This document shows positions 27,945 through 36,973 of a stretch of 38,259 bases of DNA, one piece after another. The stretch spans positions 1-38,259 of the forward strand of contig JAQXTC010000052.1 in the NCBI GenBank assembly GCA_029219285.1, written 5' to 3'. The notes below the pieces were generated by a model, which was not told the origin of the DNA, ran no database searches, and saw nothing but the letters and a program-made list of their open reading frames with translations. The DNA comes from Clostridiaceae bacterium (GTDB taxonomy: Bacteria; Bacillota; Clostridia; Clostridiales; Clostridiaceae). The stretch's first letter is position 1; the number at the start of each line of letters is the position of its first letter. The translations under genes and the position numbers were made by a program.

Positions 27945-29270
27945 ATGAAGAGATTTTTTTACACAGTAACAATTTCAATTAGTTTATTTTTAGTAAGTTG
28001 CAACTCAACTTCTACTACTGTAAAGCAAAATACCAAGGATAAAGTTAACTATTCCGAACTAAAAAATCTAGATATTCCTAAAGATAATATTACACTTATA
28101 ATTGATGGTACTAATTTAGATTTAAAATCACCTATATATTTAAAAAATAATAGATATTACATATGTTTAAACGAATTAGTGGAGCTTCTTAATGGTTCAT
28201 TAAATTCAAATTCTAATTTGATAAATGTAGAAATTAGCAACTTCGTATTTTCTGTAAACCTTTCTACTAATGAACTTATAAAAAATAATCAATCTTTTCC
28301 TCTAAGACAAAATTTAATAACAGAAGATTCATTTTATTATATTGGTTTTTCTGACCTTGCATATGCTATGAATATGAATACCAAATGGGATTCTGAAAGC
28401 AAAACTATCTTCTGCAGAACTAATGATAACACTCTGAATAAACTACCAAAATATCAATCAAAAATTAATCAAGTTGGTTTTTTAAGGTTAGAAGATATTA
28501 CATTAAGTACAGAATCTTTTGATAAAGAATATCTAGAAAAAATCAGAATAATAGGCAATTATCTTAACGAAAGAAATATTCCTTACCATATTGCTTGGAT
28601 TCCAAGATATATTTCGCCTAATAATAAAATTGATAATGATCCTATGAGCCTAAATAATTTTGAAAATGCTGAAATGACATATACTTTAGATTACTTTATT
28701 CACCATAATGGTTCCATAGGTCTACATGGATATACTCATCAAAGAGACAATGAGGTTTCTGCAATAGGATATGAATTTGGTCCAAAATATCCAAGCACAG
28801 ATGAATTTAAATCAAGAATTGAAAAAGCTATTGAAACTGCTAAATATCTAAATATACCTATAGATTTTTTTGAAGTACCTCATTATGCAATTACTCCTGA
28901 GCAAAACATGATAGCATCAGAATATTTTAAAATTTTATATTATCCATTTGAAGACAAGGGGAGAGCTTCTATAGATTTTAGAAAACCTCAATTATCACCG
29001 TATAATAGTATTAGTTACTTTATATCTACCCCTTTGGATTATGTACATGAAGAAAATATTCAAGGTTCTTTAGCTAGAATACAGAACGCAAATCCAAATA
29101 ATATGGGTAGTCTTTTCTACCATCCTAGATTGGATTTTAATTATATCAATATATCAAATGATAACAATATTCCAAGTTATAGTTATGAATCTAATTCACC
29201 ACTGGAACAAATAATTAATTCTTTGCAACAAACTGGATTTAAAATGTCTAAAGTTTCAGATATAAAATAA
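27945..29270 (+). CDS. Lipoprotein with copper-amine-oxidase-N-like stalk domain and DUF2334/polysaccharide-deacetylase-like domain
   Basis: Lipobox LFLVSC; LIIDGTNLDLKSPIYLKNNRYYICLNELVELLNG; FLRLEDI, GLHGYTHQR (HxxxH), FFEVPHYAI. Confidence 0.75.
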   Translation: MKRFFYTVTISISLFLVSCNSTSTTVKQNTKDKVNYSELKNLDIPKDNITLIIDGTNLDLKSPIYLKNNRYYICLNELVELLNGSLNSNSNLINVEISNFVFSVNLSTNELIKNNQSFPLRQNLITEDSFYYIGFSDLAYAMNMNTKWDSESKTIFCRTNDNTLNKLPKYQSKINQVGFLRLEDITLSTESFDKEYLEKIRIIGNYLNERNIPYHIAWIPRYISPNNKIDNDPMSLNNFENAEMTYTLDYFIHHNGSIGLHGYTHQRDNEVSAIGYEFGPKYPSTDEFKSRIEKAIETAKYLNIPIDFFEVPHYAITPEQNMIASEYFKILYYPFEDKGRASIDFRKPQLSPYNSISYFISTPLDYVHEENIQGSLARIQNANPNNMGSLFYHPRLDFNYINISNDNNIPSYSYESNSPLEQIINSLQQTGFKMSKVSDIK

Positions 29271-29293
29271 AAATGTAGCATTTGCTACATTTT
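29268..29293. terminator. Terminator between convergent genes
   Basis: aaaaatgtagca-tt-tgctacattttt. Confidence 0.8.
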
Positions 29294-29905
29294 TATTTTT
29301 GTTATATGTTCAAATATTTCTTTAACTCCAATATCCATCAAAATAATTGAATCCTTATCTTCAAGTACTTGTTCTTTGCTATTAGTTACATAATAAAAAA
29401 GCACTCCAAGTTTTCTTTTAATTATAATATAATCTGTTTCTTTTAATTTAATATAGCTATTTATTATTGCCGTAATTACTTCCTTTACTTCACAAGCACT
29501 TAACTTTCCAGAACATAATAATTCATTATAAATAATAAGGGCAAAAATTTCTTTTTTCAAATATACTTCTATTGCCCCGAAATTTTTTTCAAAACTATTT
29601 ATAATATTCTCTGAAATCAAATTCAATTTAACTAAATCTTCTTTTTTTATGCTAAATTTACTTAAATCACAGGTAAATTGTTCTGCAAGTTCATCTAAGG
29701 AAACATCATCTTTTAATTCTAATATTTTTGTTATTCTATCAATAACTTTTTCTTCCGGAAAAAAAGTTTCTTGTCCTGTACTTACACTTTTCTTTATAAA
29801 CCATTCTTCTGGTATTAATTTTTTTCTTTTCCATCTATATAACTGACCATAGGATATATTCATCTTCTCCAATAAGTTTTTCTTTGAAATTAGTTTTTCT
29901 GACAT
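29285..29905 (-). CDS. DUF4004/YhbD-like protein with MerR-like N-terminal HTH
   Basis: LISKKNLLEKMNISYGQLYRWKRKKLIPEEWF; next to bactofilins as in the B. subtilis yhbDEF region. Confidence 0.75.
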   Translation of the reverse strand: MSEKLISKKNLLEKMNISYGQLYRWKRKKLIPEEWFIKKSVSTGQETFFPEEKVIDRITKILELKDDVSLDELAEQFTCDLSKFSIKKEDLVKLNLISENIINSFEKNFGAIEVYLKKEIFALIIYNELLCSGKLSACEVKEVITAIINSYIKLKETDYIIIKRKLGVLFYYVTNSKEQVLEDKDSIILMDIGVKEIFEHITKIKM

Positions 29906-30393
29906 ACTTCCTCCATAACTTTACTAGATTTATCTACTGATAATGTTCCTGTATATTCAACTTTCTTTATAGAGCAACCACTAAGTATTGTAATGTTTTC
30001 CCCTCTCACTACATCACACTCTGTATCCTGAAGTATTACCTTATCAGCTTCTATACTCTTAGAAGTGACTTTACCACGCTTAAAGCCAAAAAATGATTTA
30101 GACCTCTTTATAATTACTTCACTACCACCAATTTCTTCTATATAACACTTGTCTCTAGGTTCAATATATACTTCATCCCCTGATAACAATCCATTTACAT
30201 TTATCTCTCCATTAACATTTACAGTTCCACTTTCACAATTCTTCTTTACATTTAGGCTACCTTTAACAATAATATCTGTAGCTAATAGATTCCCAGCTAT
30301 ATCACTTTCTCCAAATACTTCAAACTTATTCAGCCTACCATCACCACTGCAGGATAATTGCCCCATAATCTTTATTGAATTCAAGTTTTCCAT
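29890..30393 (-). CDS. Bactofilin-like (polymer-forming cytoskeletal) protein; start MENL preferred
   Basis: Repeating beta pattern: KIMGQLSCSGDGRLNKFEVFGESDIAGNLLATDIIVKGSLNV...GEINVNGLLSGDEVYIEPRDKCYIEEIGGSEVIIKR. Confidence 0.82.
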   Translation of the reverse strand: MENLNSIKIMGQLSCSGDGRLNKFEVFGESDIAGNLLATDIIVKGSLNVKKNCESGTVNVNGEINVNGLLSGDEVYIEPRDKCYIEEIGGSEVIIKRSKSFFGFKRGKVTSKSIEADKVILQDTECDVVRGENITILSGCSIKKVEYTGTLSVDKSSKVMEEVCQKN

Positions 30394-30394
30394 T

Positions 30395-30621
30395 TTACAT
30401 TCCCCTTTTTTCAACATTTTTTACTTGTGAATTACAATCTATGGTTATTTTCTCTCCTCCAATTTCATTAACGTAACTATTACCCCCAAATTCAATTCTT
30501 ATATTATCAGCCGATACTAACCCATTAACTTTTCTGCTCCTTCAATCTGAATGTCCTTACTTTCCAAATCCCCATGAATTTTACCTACACCTTCAAATTT
30601 CATATCATATCTATTATTCAT
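30395..30621 (-). pseudogene. Frameshifted, truncated bactofilin paralogue
   Basis: RBS GGAGG then ATG(30621): MNNRYDMKFEGVGKIHGDLESKDIQIEGAEK; frame +1 then KVNGLVSADNIRIEFGGNSYVNEIGGEKITIDCNSQVKNVEKRGM*. Not in the ORF track. Confidence 0.8.
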
Positions 30622-30666
30622 AATTACCTCCATTACAACATTGTTTTGTGATTTCTCGAGAATTAT

Positions 30667-30705
30667 TTGTTACGTTATTATATATTATATATAATAGCGT
30701 AACAA
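30667..30705. promoter_or_regulatory. 39-nt palindrome over the putative promoter of the bactofilin operon
   Basis: ttgttacgttattatatattatatataatagcgtaacaa, symmetric around 30686 with one T/G non-match at 30675/30697. Minus strand has TTGTTA-17 nt-TATAAT. Confidence 0.7.
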
Positions 30706-30760
30706 TGTTACATTGTAAAGAGTGTTGTGAATTTTTTTGTAATTATTGGGAATAAAGAAA

Positions 30761-30800
30761 ATAGTATGCCTTTATAGAATAAACCATAAAGGCATACTAT
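30761..30800 (-). terminator. Terminator of the nif3-like gene
   Basis: ATAGTATGCCTTTAT-agaataaacc-ATAAAGGCATACTAT. Confidence 0.8.
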
Positions 30801-31594
30801 TAATAAAATGTATACGGATCTTTACTTTCTTGCGAAATTATGAAGTCCACATTTTTAAATTGCTCTTCTATTTTTTTCATTACTTTTAAAAATATATACC
30901 ATTCAGTAGCAAAATGTCCTGCATCAATAATACTTATCCCCATCTCTTTATAATCTGATGCAAAATGATAAGTTGTATCTCCTGTAATTATACAATCCGC
31001 TCCTCTCTGAACAGCTTTTGATATATAATCTTGACCACTACCATTTATTACAGCTATTTTACTAACATTTTTATTACCTTCTACTACGCGTAAACTTTCA
31101 ACACCCAATTTATCTTTAACTAATTGTACTACTTCTTCTAATAACATTTCTTTCTGCAGCTTTACAATTCTGCCAAGGCCACAATCATCATATCCTAAAA
31201 CTCTAACTGGTTCAATTAACTTTCCTTTTTCAAAACCAAGAACTCGTATTATCTCATCATTGATTCCACCCTTTACTGAATCTAGATTAGTATGACTTGA
31301 ATAGAGTGCTATATCACTTTTAATTAAATCAAAAATCTTATTTCCCATTAAATCTTCTTTAACTATTCTACTTGGCTTTCTAAATAACAAAGGATGATGT
31401 GTAATAATCATATCTACACTTTTTTCTTTAGCTTCTTCTATTACTTTTGTAGTACAATCTAAAGCTAATAATACTTTTTTAATTACTTTATCTGTACTTC
31501 CCACCATCAATCCCACATTATCATAACTTTCTTTTAATACTGGCGGTGCTAATATTTCCATGGCTTTAACTATATCTTTAACTTTAGATTCCAC
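30800..31594 (-). CDS. Nif3-like dinuclear metal-centre hexameric protein
   Basis: SYDNVGLMVG, ITHHPLLF, SSHTNLDSVKGGINDEI, GHFATEW. Confidence 0.93.
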   Translation of the reverse strand: MESKVKDIVKAMEILAPPVLKESYDNVGLMVGSTDKVIKKVLLALDCTTKVIEEAKEKSVDMIITHHPLLFRKPSRIVKEDLMGNKIFDLIKSDIALYSSHTNLDSVKGGINDEIIRVLGFEKGKLIEPVRVLGYDDCGLGRIVKLQKEMLLEEVVQLVKDKLGVESLRVVEGNKNVSKIAVINGSGQDYISKAVQRGADCIITGDTTYHFASDYKEMGISIIDAGHFATEWYIFLKVMKKIEEQFKNVDFIISQESKDPYTFY

Positions 31595-32293
31595 TTATTT
31601 CACCTCTTTTTTAAAGCTTTCAATGTAATTAAGTTTGCTTTTAATTTCTTCTTTTCTCTTTATAGCAGAATCTGTATCATCTTTTATAAAGCTTAATATT
31701 TTCTTATATTTAGCTTCTTTACTTTCTAAAAATGGAACTAATAACTGATTTTTTTTCTTTAGCAATAAGGGTGAAAATTCGTAAAAAATGGCATCTAATT
31801 CAGTCTTAACATTAGACTGGGATTTTCTGACCTTGAATAACTCATAATATATTCCTTCATCATAACATATATCTTCATCTATTATCTCATAGGCATTTGT
31901 ATATAAATACTCCCTTAGTACTTCTGGATTTTGTGCAGGCTGAAGAATCATAAATTTAATTAATGGTAGTTTATCTTTATCATGTTCTAAAATATCCCTA
32001 ATAAGATTTCCTCCCATTCCAGCAATAACAACACCTTCTACTTCGCCTTTCTTTACAACTTCAAGGCCACCACCAAGTCTCACATCAATTTTATCTCCTA
32101 ATCCTTCTAATGATGCATTAAGTTGTGCTTTTTTTACTGGATCTTTATTGATATCAGAAGCTATAGCCTGCTCGCAAAGATTATTTTTCACTGCATATAT
32201 TGGAATATACCCATGATCAGTACCTACATCGACTATACACTTACATTTATCAATATAATTTGCAATAAACTTTAGTCTCTTACTTAATTCCAT
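31595..32293 (-). CDS. trmK: tRNA (adenine(22)-N1)-methyltransferase TrmK
   Basis: CIVDVGTDHGYIPIYAV; VIAGMGGNLIRDIL; ILQPAQNPEVLREYL. Confidence 0.93.
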   Translation of the reverse strand: MELSKRLKFIANYIDKCKCIVDVGTDHGYIPIYAVKNNLCEQAIASDINKDPVKKAQLNASLEGLGDKIDVRLGGGLEVVKKGEVEGVVIAGMGGNLIRDILEHDKDKLPLIKFMILQPAQNPEVLREYLYTNAYEIIDEDICYDEGIYYELFKVRKSQSNVKTELDAIFYEFSPLLLKKKNQLLVPFLESKEAKYKKILSFIKDDTDSAIKRKEEIKSKLNYIESFKKEVK

Positions 32294-32344
32294 AATTTTT
32301 TACTCCTTAGCACTTCCGTTTTTTGTATTTTGCTATTATTACAA

Positions 32345-32371
32345 AAAACATCTGCATTAAACAGATGTTTT
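32345..32371 (-). terminator. Terminator downstream of rpoD
   Basis: AAAACATCTG-CATTAAA-CAGATGTTTT with T-run on the minus strand. Confidence 0.8.
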
Positions 32372-32383
32372 CTTAAATATATA

Positions 32384-33487
32384 TTAATCTAAATAGTCTT
32401 TTAATTTCTTACTTCTAGATGGATGTCTTAGCTTTCTTAATGCCTTAGCTTCTATTTGTCTTATTCTTTCTCTAGTTACATTAAACTCTTTACCAACTTC
32501 TTCAAGTGTTCTTGCTCTGCCATCATCAAGACCAAATCTAAGTCTTAAAACTTTCTCTTCTCTTGGAGTTAATGTATCTAAAACATTTATTAATTGTTCT
32601 TTTAGCATTGTAAATGCAGCAGCCTCTGCTGGTGCTGGAGCCTCATCATCTGGTATAAAATCACCTAAGTGACTATCTTCTTCTTCTCCAATAGGTGTTT
32701 CTAATGATACCGGTTCTTGAGCTATTTTTTGAATTTCTCTAACTTTTTCAACTGGTAAATCCATAACTTTAGAAATTTCTTCTGGGAATGGATCACGTCC
32801 AAGTTCTTGAAGTAATTGTCTTTGTACTCTAATTAATTTATTTATTGTCTCAACCATATGAACTGGAATTCTTATTGTTCTTGCTTGGTCTGCTATAGCT
32901 CTTGTTATTGCCTGTCTAATCCACCATGTAGCATAAGTTGAGAATTTATATCCTTTTCTATAATCAAATTTTTCAACAGCTTTTATAAGACCTAAATTAC
33001 CTTCTTGTATTAAATCTAAGAATAACATTCCTCTTCCTACATATCTCTTGGCAATACTTACAACAAGTCTAAGGTTAGCTTCTGCAAGTTTTTTCTTAGC
33101 ACGTTGATCACCAGCTTCAAGTCTTTTAGCAAGATCTATTTCTTCTTCTGATGTTAATAATGGTACTTTACCTATTTCCTTTAGATACATTCTAACGGGA
33201 TCATCTATAGCAATACCTTCTGGTACTGATAAATCAATTTCTTCCTCTTCTTCTTCCTTAACCATATGGTCAGCAGCACCTATTACTTCTATACCCATTG
33301 ATTCTAATAATTCGTAAATTTTTTCAATTTGTTCAGGACTTAATTCTATATGTTCAATTTCATCCATTATTTCTTTATATGTTAAGCTACCATTCTTCTT
33401 TCCTTTTTCGATTAAATTTTTAACAATAGCCATTTTTGCATTTTTATCCATATTATTTGTCGCTTTCTTCTTAGTTGTTTGTTCCAT
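32384..33487 (-). CDS. rpoD: RNA polymerase primary sigma factor
   Basis: [69 protein letters not shown]. Confidence 0.97.
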   Translation of the reverse strand: MEQTTKKKATNNMDKNAKMAIVKNLIEKGKKNGSLTYKEIMDEIEHIELSPEQIEKIYELLESMGIEVIGAADHMVKEEEEEEIDLSVPEGIAIDDPVRMYLKEIGKVPLLTSEEEIDLAKRLEAGDQRAKKKLAEANLRLVVSIAKRYVGRGMLFLDLIQEGNLGLIKAVEKFDYRKGYKFSTYATWWIRQAITRAIADQARTIRIPVHMVETINKLIRVQRQLLQELGRDPFPEEISKVMDLPVEKVREIQKIAQEPVSLETPIGEEEDSHLGDFIPDDEAPAPAEAAAFTMLKEQLINVLDTLTPREEKVLRLRFGLDDGRARTLEEVGKEFNVTRERIRQIEAKALRKLRHPSRSKKLKDYLD

Positions 33488-33516
33488 AATTTAATTACCT
33501 CCTTTCGATATGACCA

Positions 33517-35295
33517 TTAAATTTCCCTTTTTTGCTTCTTTAGTTCTTCATTTAGACCCTTTAATTCTATAGCTAGTTTTATAGATTCCTCAATCATACC
33601 TTTTTGTTCCAATATCTTCTGCTCCTTTTTTAGCTCTTGAAGACGCTTTTGTAATTTAAATGTCTTTATTTGTTTTATAAAATCTTCAATTAATTTTTCT
33701 CCATCTTCTGCTGTTAAAACTTTAAGATTTCTGATTTTTACCCATTCTTTTGATGATTCTACATCATCACATCTACTTTCAACATATGTTTCTATATGCT
33801 TTGAATTCTCATTTCTTGAATTTACTATTAGTTTAAATATTTTCTTATGAGCATCTAAATTCAAATCTTCTTCTTTTAGATTTTTTATAATATGCTCATA
33901 ATATTCATTATCTAACATTAATTTTAATAAAGATTTTTCTGCCTTTAAATAACCTGGTTCTACATATAATTTTGTTCCATTTTCTTCCTTTTTATTCATT
34001 AAAGGCTCTTCTTTACTATTTTTAGTCATTGTTAGCAAGTCATACAATGATTGTTCCTTAAGTCCAGTTTCTTCTGCAATTGATTTTATATAAACATCCT
34101 TTTCCACAGGATTTAAATCAGCTAGAATTTCTGTCACTCTCTCACCATATTTAATAAGCGATCTTCCATCTCTAAAATCAATGCCTTCTTTAGCTCTCAT
34201 TAATCTATAGTTGATTAATGGAATAGCATTATCAATTAATTTTAAAAATGCTTCTTTACCATTGGCTCTAACAAATTCATCAGGATCTTTACCTTTGGGA
34301 ACTATAAGAACTCTAACATCAAAACCTGCATCTCTTAAAATTTTAAGTCCTCTAAGAGTTGCTGTTTGACCAGCTGCATCTGCATCATATGAAATAATTA
34401 TTTTATCAGCATATCTTTTTAAAAGTCTTGCTTGATTAACTGTAAGAGCAGTTCCTAAAGATGCTACTGCTTTAGTTATTCCATGCTGATGAAGAGAAAT
34501 ACAATCCATATAACCTTCTACAATTACAAAATATCTACCTTCCATCTCACTTTTTATTGCAAGATTTAACCCATATAAATTAGTACCCTTTTGAAATACT
34601 AAAGTTTCTGGAGAATTTAAATATTTAGGTTTTGAATCATCTAATACTCTGCCTCCAAATCCGATAACTCTTCCTTTAATATCGAATATAGGAAACATTA
34701 CTCTATTTCTAAATCTATCAAATATATTTCCCTTTTTCTCACTCCTTATTACTAATCCTGCGTCAAGCAAAATATCATCCTTAAGGCCCTTTCTTTTTAA
34801 ATGATAAATTAGATTATTCCAGCTATCAGATGCAAATCCAAGACCAAACTTTCTTATTGTAGACTCTTGAATACCTCTATTATAGAAATAGTTTTTTGCG
34901 TTTTCATTTGTCATTAAATTGTTGAAGAAGAATCTTCCTGCTTCAATATTTGCTTTAAATATTAATTCACGCTTTCTTGTAACAGCACTAGGTTCTCCTC
35001 TACCCAAATTTAATGTGATATTGACTCTTTCTGCTAATAACTTCAGTGCTTCAACAAAGTTCAAATTTTTTTGTTTCATAACGAAAGTAATTACATTTCC
35101 TGCTTCACCACATGAAAAGCACTTATAAATTTGCTTATCTTGAGAAACTGAAAATGAAGGTGATTTATCATTATGAAAGGGACAAAGTCCCATATAATTT
35201 CTACCTGATCTTTTTAGTTTAACACTTTCAGATATTACATCTACAATATCATTTTCTTGTTTAATTCTTTCAATAATTTCTTCTGAAATACGCAA
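33517..35295 (-). CDS. dnaG: DNA primase
   Basis: CPFHNDKSPSFSVSQDKQIYKCFSCGEAGN zinc finger; VIVEGYMD toprim. Confidence 0.97.
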   Translation of the reverse strand: MRISEEIIERIKQENDIVDVISESVKLKRSGRNYMGLCPFHNDKSPSFSVSQDKQIYKCFSCGEAGNVITFVMKQKNLNFVEALKLLAERVNITLNLGRGEPSAVTRKRELIFKANIEAGRFFFNNLMTNENAKNYFYNRGIQESTIRKFGLGFASDSWNNLIYHLKRKGLKDDILLDAGLVIRSEKKGNIFDRFRNRVMFPIFDIKGRVIGFGGRVLDDSKPKYLNSPETLVFQKGTNLYGLNLAIKSEMEGRYFVIVEGYMDCISLHQHGITKAVASLGTALTVNQARLLKRYADKIIISYDADAAGQTATLRGLKILRDAGFDVRVLIVPKGKDPDEFVRANGKEAFLKLIDNAIPLINYRLMRAKEGIDFRDGRSLIKYGERVTEILADLNPVEKDVYIKSIAEETGLKEQSLYDLLTMTKNSKEEPLMNKKEENGTKLYVEPGYLKAEKSLLKLMLDNEYYEHIIKNLKEEDLNLDAHKKIFKLIVNSRNENSKHIETYVESRCDDVESSKEWVKIRNLKVLTAEDGEKLIEDFIKQIKTFKLQKRLQELKKEQKILEQKGMIEESIKLAIELKGLNEELKKQKREI

Positions 35296-35572
35296 GGAGA
35301 ATCATCCCCTCCTTACAAAAATTTTTTTCAACAATTTATATTTTATTCGACATTCCTATCGAAATTCCTTCTTAAATTAATATATTTTTTCTCCTCTAAT
35401 TTATCTTTTCTAAAACCATGGTAAATTATTCTTTTTATTGATAAATTACCAGTTTATATACGGATGTTTTGTTAAACAAATTTAGACAATAATCACCATT
35501 CATTTATCAATATAACCATCATTGTGCATTTAAAGAGTTTATTTCTACATTTCAAAATACCATTATACTCTT

Positions 35573-35668
35573 TTAATTAATTCTTTTATCCTTATTTTGA
35601 GGTGATAGGATAGTTTCACTAAGTACTGTCAACCTTTCCTTACTATCAATTTTTTCTCTTACGTTCAT
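35573..35668 (-). other. 31-codon ORF with good RBS, possibly a remnant of the dgt 5' end
   Basis: RBS GAGGTGATGAT then MNVREKIDSKERLTVLSETILSPQNKDKRIN*; REKIDxKE..xLS resembles Dgt N-termini. Confidence 0.4.
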
Positions 35669-35852
35669 ATATCATCACCTCTTTTATATTATTCTATACA
35701 TATCTCTACTATCCTTTATTTATTGTATGTATTTATTATTTGCATAACTTTATATTTTATATATGCTTAAATAAATTTTCAAAATCTAATATATAGTATA
35801 TTTAAGAATATTAATTAATATCATTATAATGAGTAATTTTTTAGGAGGAATA

Positions 35853-36914
35853 ATGAAAATTAACTCTAACAAAAATGTGAATTCTATATTTTCGAAGGAA
35901 AATATTTCGAAAAATATATTACCTTTCTATAATTTAAATAATGCTACTATTACTTTAGTGAAATTCAAAGATACAGATAAGCAACGTGCTGTTTATAAAG
36001 TTGATCATAACAATAAAAGTTATTGCCTAAAAAAAATTTATTTTTCCAAAGAGGATTTATTATATGTTTATTCAGCTGTTGAATGGTTACATAGAAATGG
36101 TATAAATGTCCCTAATTTTATTCCTTCTATAGATAATAATAGATTTGTAGAATATAACAATATGCTATTTATTTTAACACCTTGGATAGAAGGATTTAAA
36201 TGTAATTTTGATGATAATAAACATTTATCTATGTCTATTAAAGAACTATCAAAATTCCACAAAGTAGCCAAAAATTTTTTTCCTATAGATGGTAGTTCAA
36301 ATCGAGTCTCCTTAGAAAATATATATCTCTCTAATACCAAACATCTAGAACAATTATTATTATGTTCAAATATTGCTTGTAAATATAAAGATAGTTTTTC
36401 TAAATCCTTCTTATCAAAATTTGAACTTAATCTAGAACTTGCTAAAATTTCTACTGAAATTTCTAGCGGAATTAATAATACTACTTTGGCAAAATCACTA
36501 TGTCATGGTGATTTTGTTAATAAAAATATCTTAATTGCTCCTGACAACAAAATATGGATAATAGATTTTGATAAATGCAGATATGATTATTGCTCACATG
36601 ATATTGCTTACTTTATGAGAAGACTTTTGAAAAGACAATCCACAAATTGGAATTTAGCATTAACTTTTCAACTTTTAGATGAATATAACTCTATTTCACC
36701 ATTAAATGAATCTGACCTAAAATATATAGTTTCATATATTTCTTTCCCTCAAAAATATTGGAAAGTTTCAAAGGATTATTATAAATCAATACCAAAATCA
36801 AACAAATCATCTTTTGTTACTTTAATTAATAAGGCTAATCTAAACATAGAAAACCACCTGAATTTTTCATATAATCTTGTAAATGAATTAGAAAAATCTA
36901 ATTGGCAACTATAA
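35853..36914 (+). CDS. CotS-family spore coat / APH-like kinase; start MKINSN preferred
   Basis: TTLAKSLCHGDFVNKNILIAPDNKIWIIDFDKCRYDYCSHDIAYFMRR; RBS aggagga before ATG(35853). Confidence 0.82.
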   Translation: MKINSNKNVNSIFSKENISKNILPFYNLNNATITLVKFKDTDKQRAVYKVDHNNKSYCLKKIYFSKEDLLYVYSAVEWLHRNGINVPNFIPSIDNNRFVEYNNMLFILTPWIEGFKCNFDDNKHLSMSIKELSKFHKVAKNFFPIDGSSNRVSLENIYLSNTKHLEQLLLCSNIACKYKDSFSKSFLSKFELNLELAKISTEISSGINNTTLAKSLCHGDFVNKNILIAPDNKIWIIDFDKCRYDYCSHDIAYFMRRLLKRQSTNWNLALTFQLLDEYNSISPLNESDLKYIVSYISFPQKYWKVSKDYYKSIPKSNKSSFVTLINKANLNIENHLNFSYNLVNELEKSNWQL

Positions 36915-36920
36915 AAAAAC

Positions 36921-36948
36921 ACCGTATATCTTTTTTAAGATATACGGT
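36921..36948. terminator. Terminator between cotS-like and ppdK
   Basis: ACCGTATATCTT-TTTT-AAGATATACGGT then ATTTTTG. Confidence 0.85.
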
Positions 36949-36973
36949 ATTTTTGTTTATCTAACTTGTTATA

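Noticed and set aside
29649-30430. ORFs 29649..29846(+) and 30149..30430(+)
   Set aside because: Antisense to the DUF4004 and bactofilin genes.
35420-35450. GGTAAATTAT...ATAAATTACC inverted repeat upstream of dnaG
   Set aside because: 9/10 AT-rich arms with an 11-nt spacer; could be chance in this composition and no clear T-run follows.
34919-36340. ORFs 34919..35128(+) and 36068..36340(-)
   Set aside because: Antisense to dnaG and the cotS-like gene.
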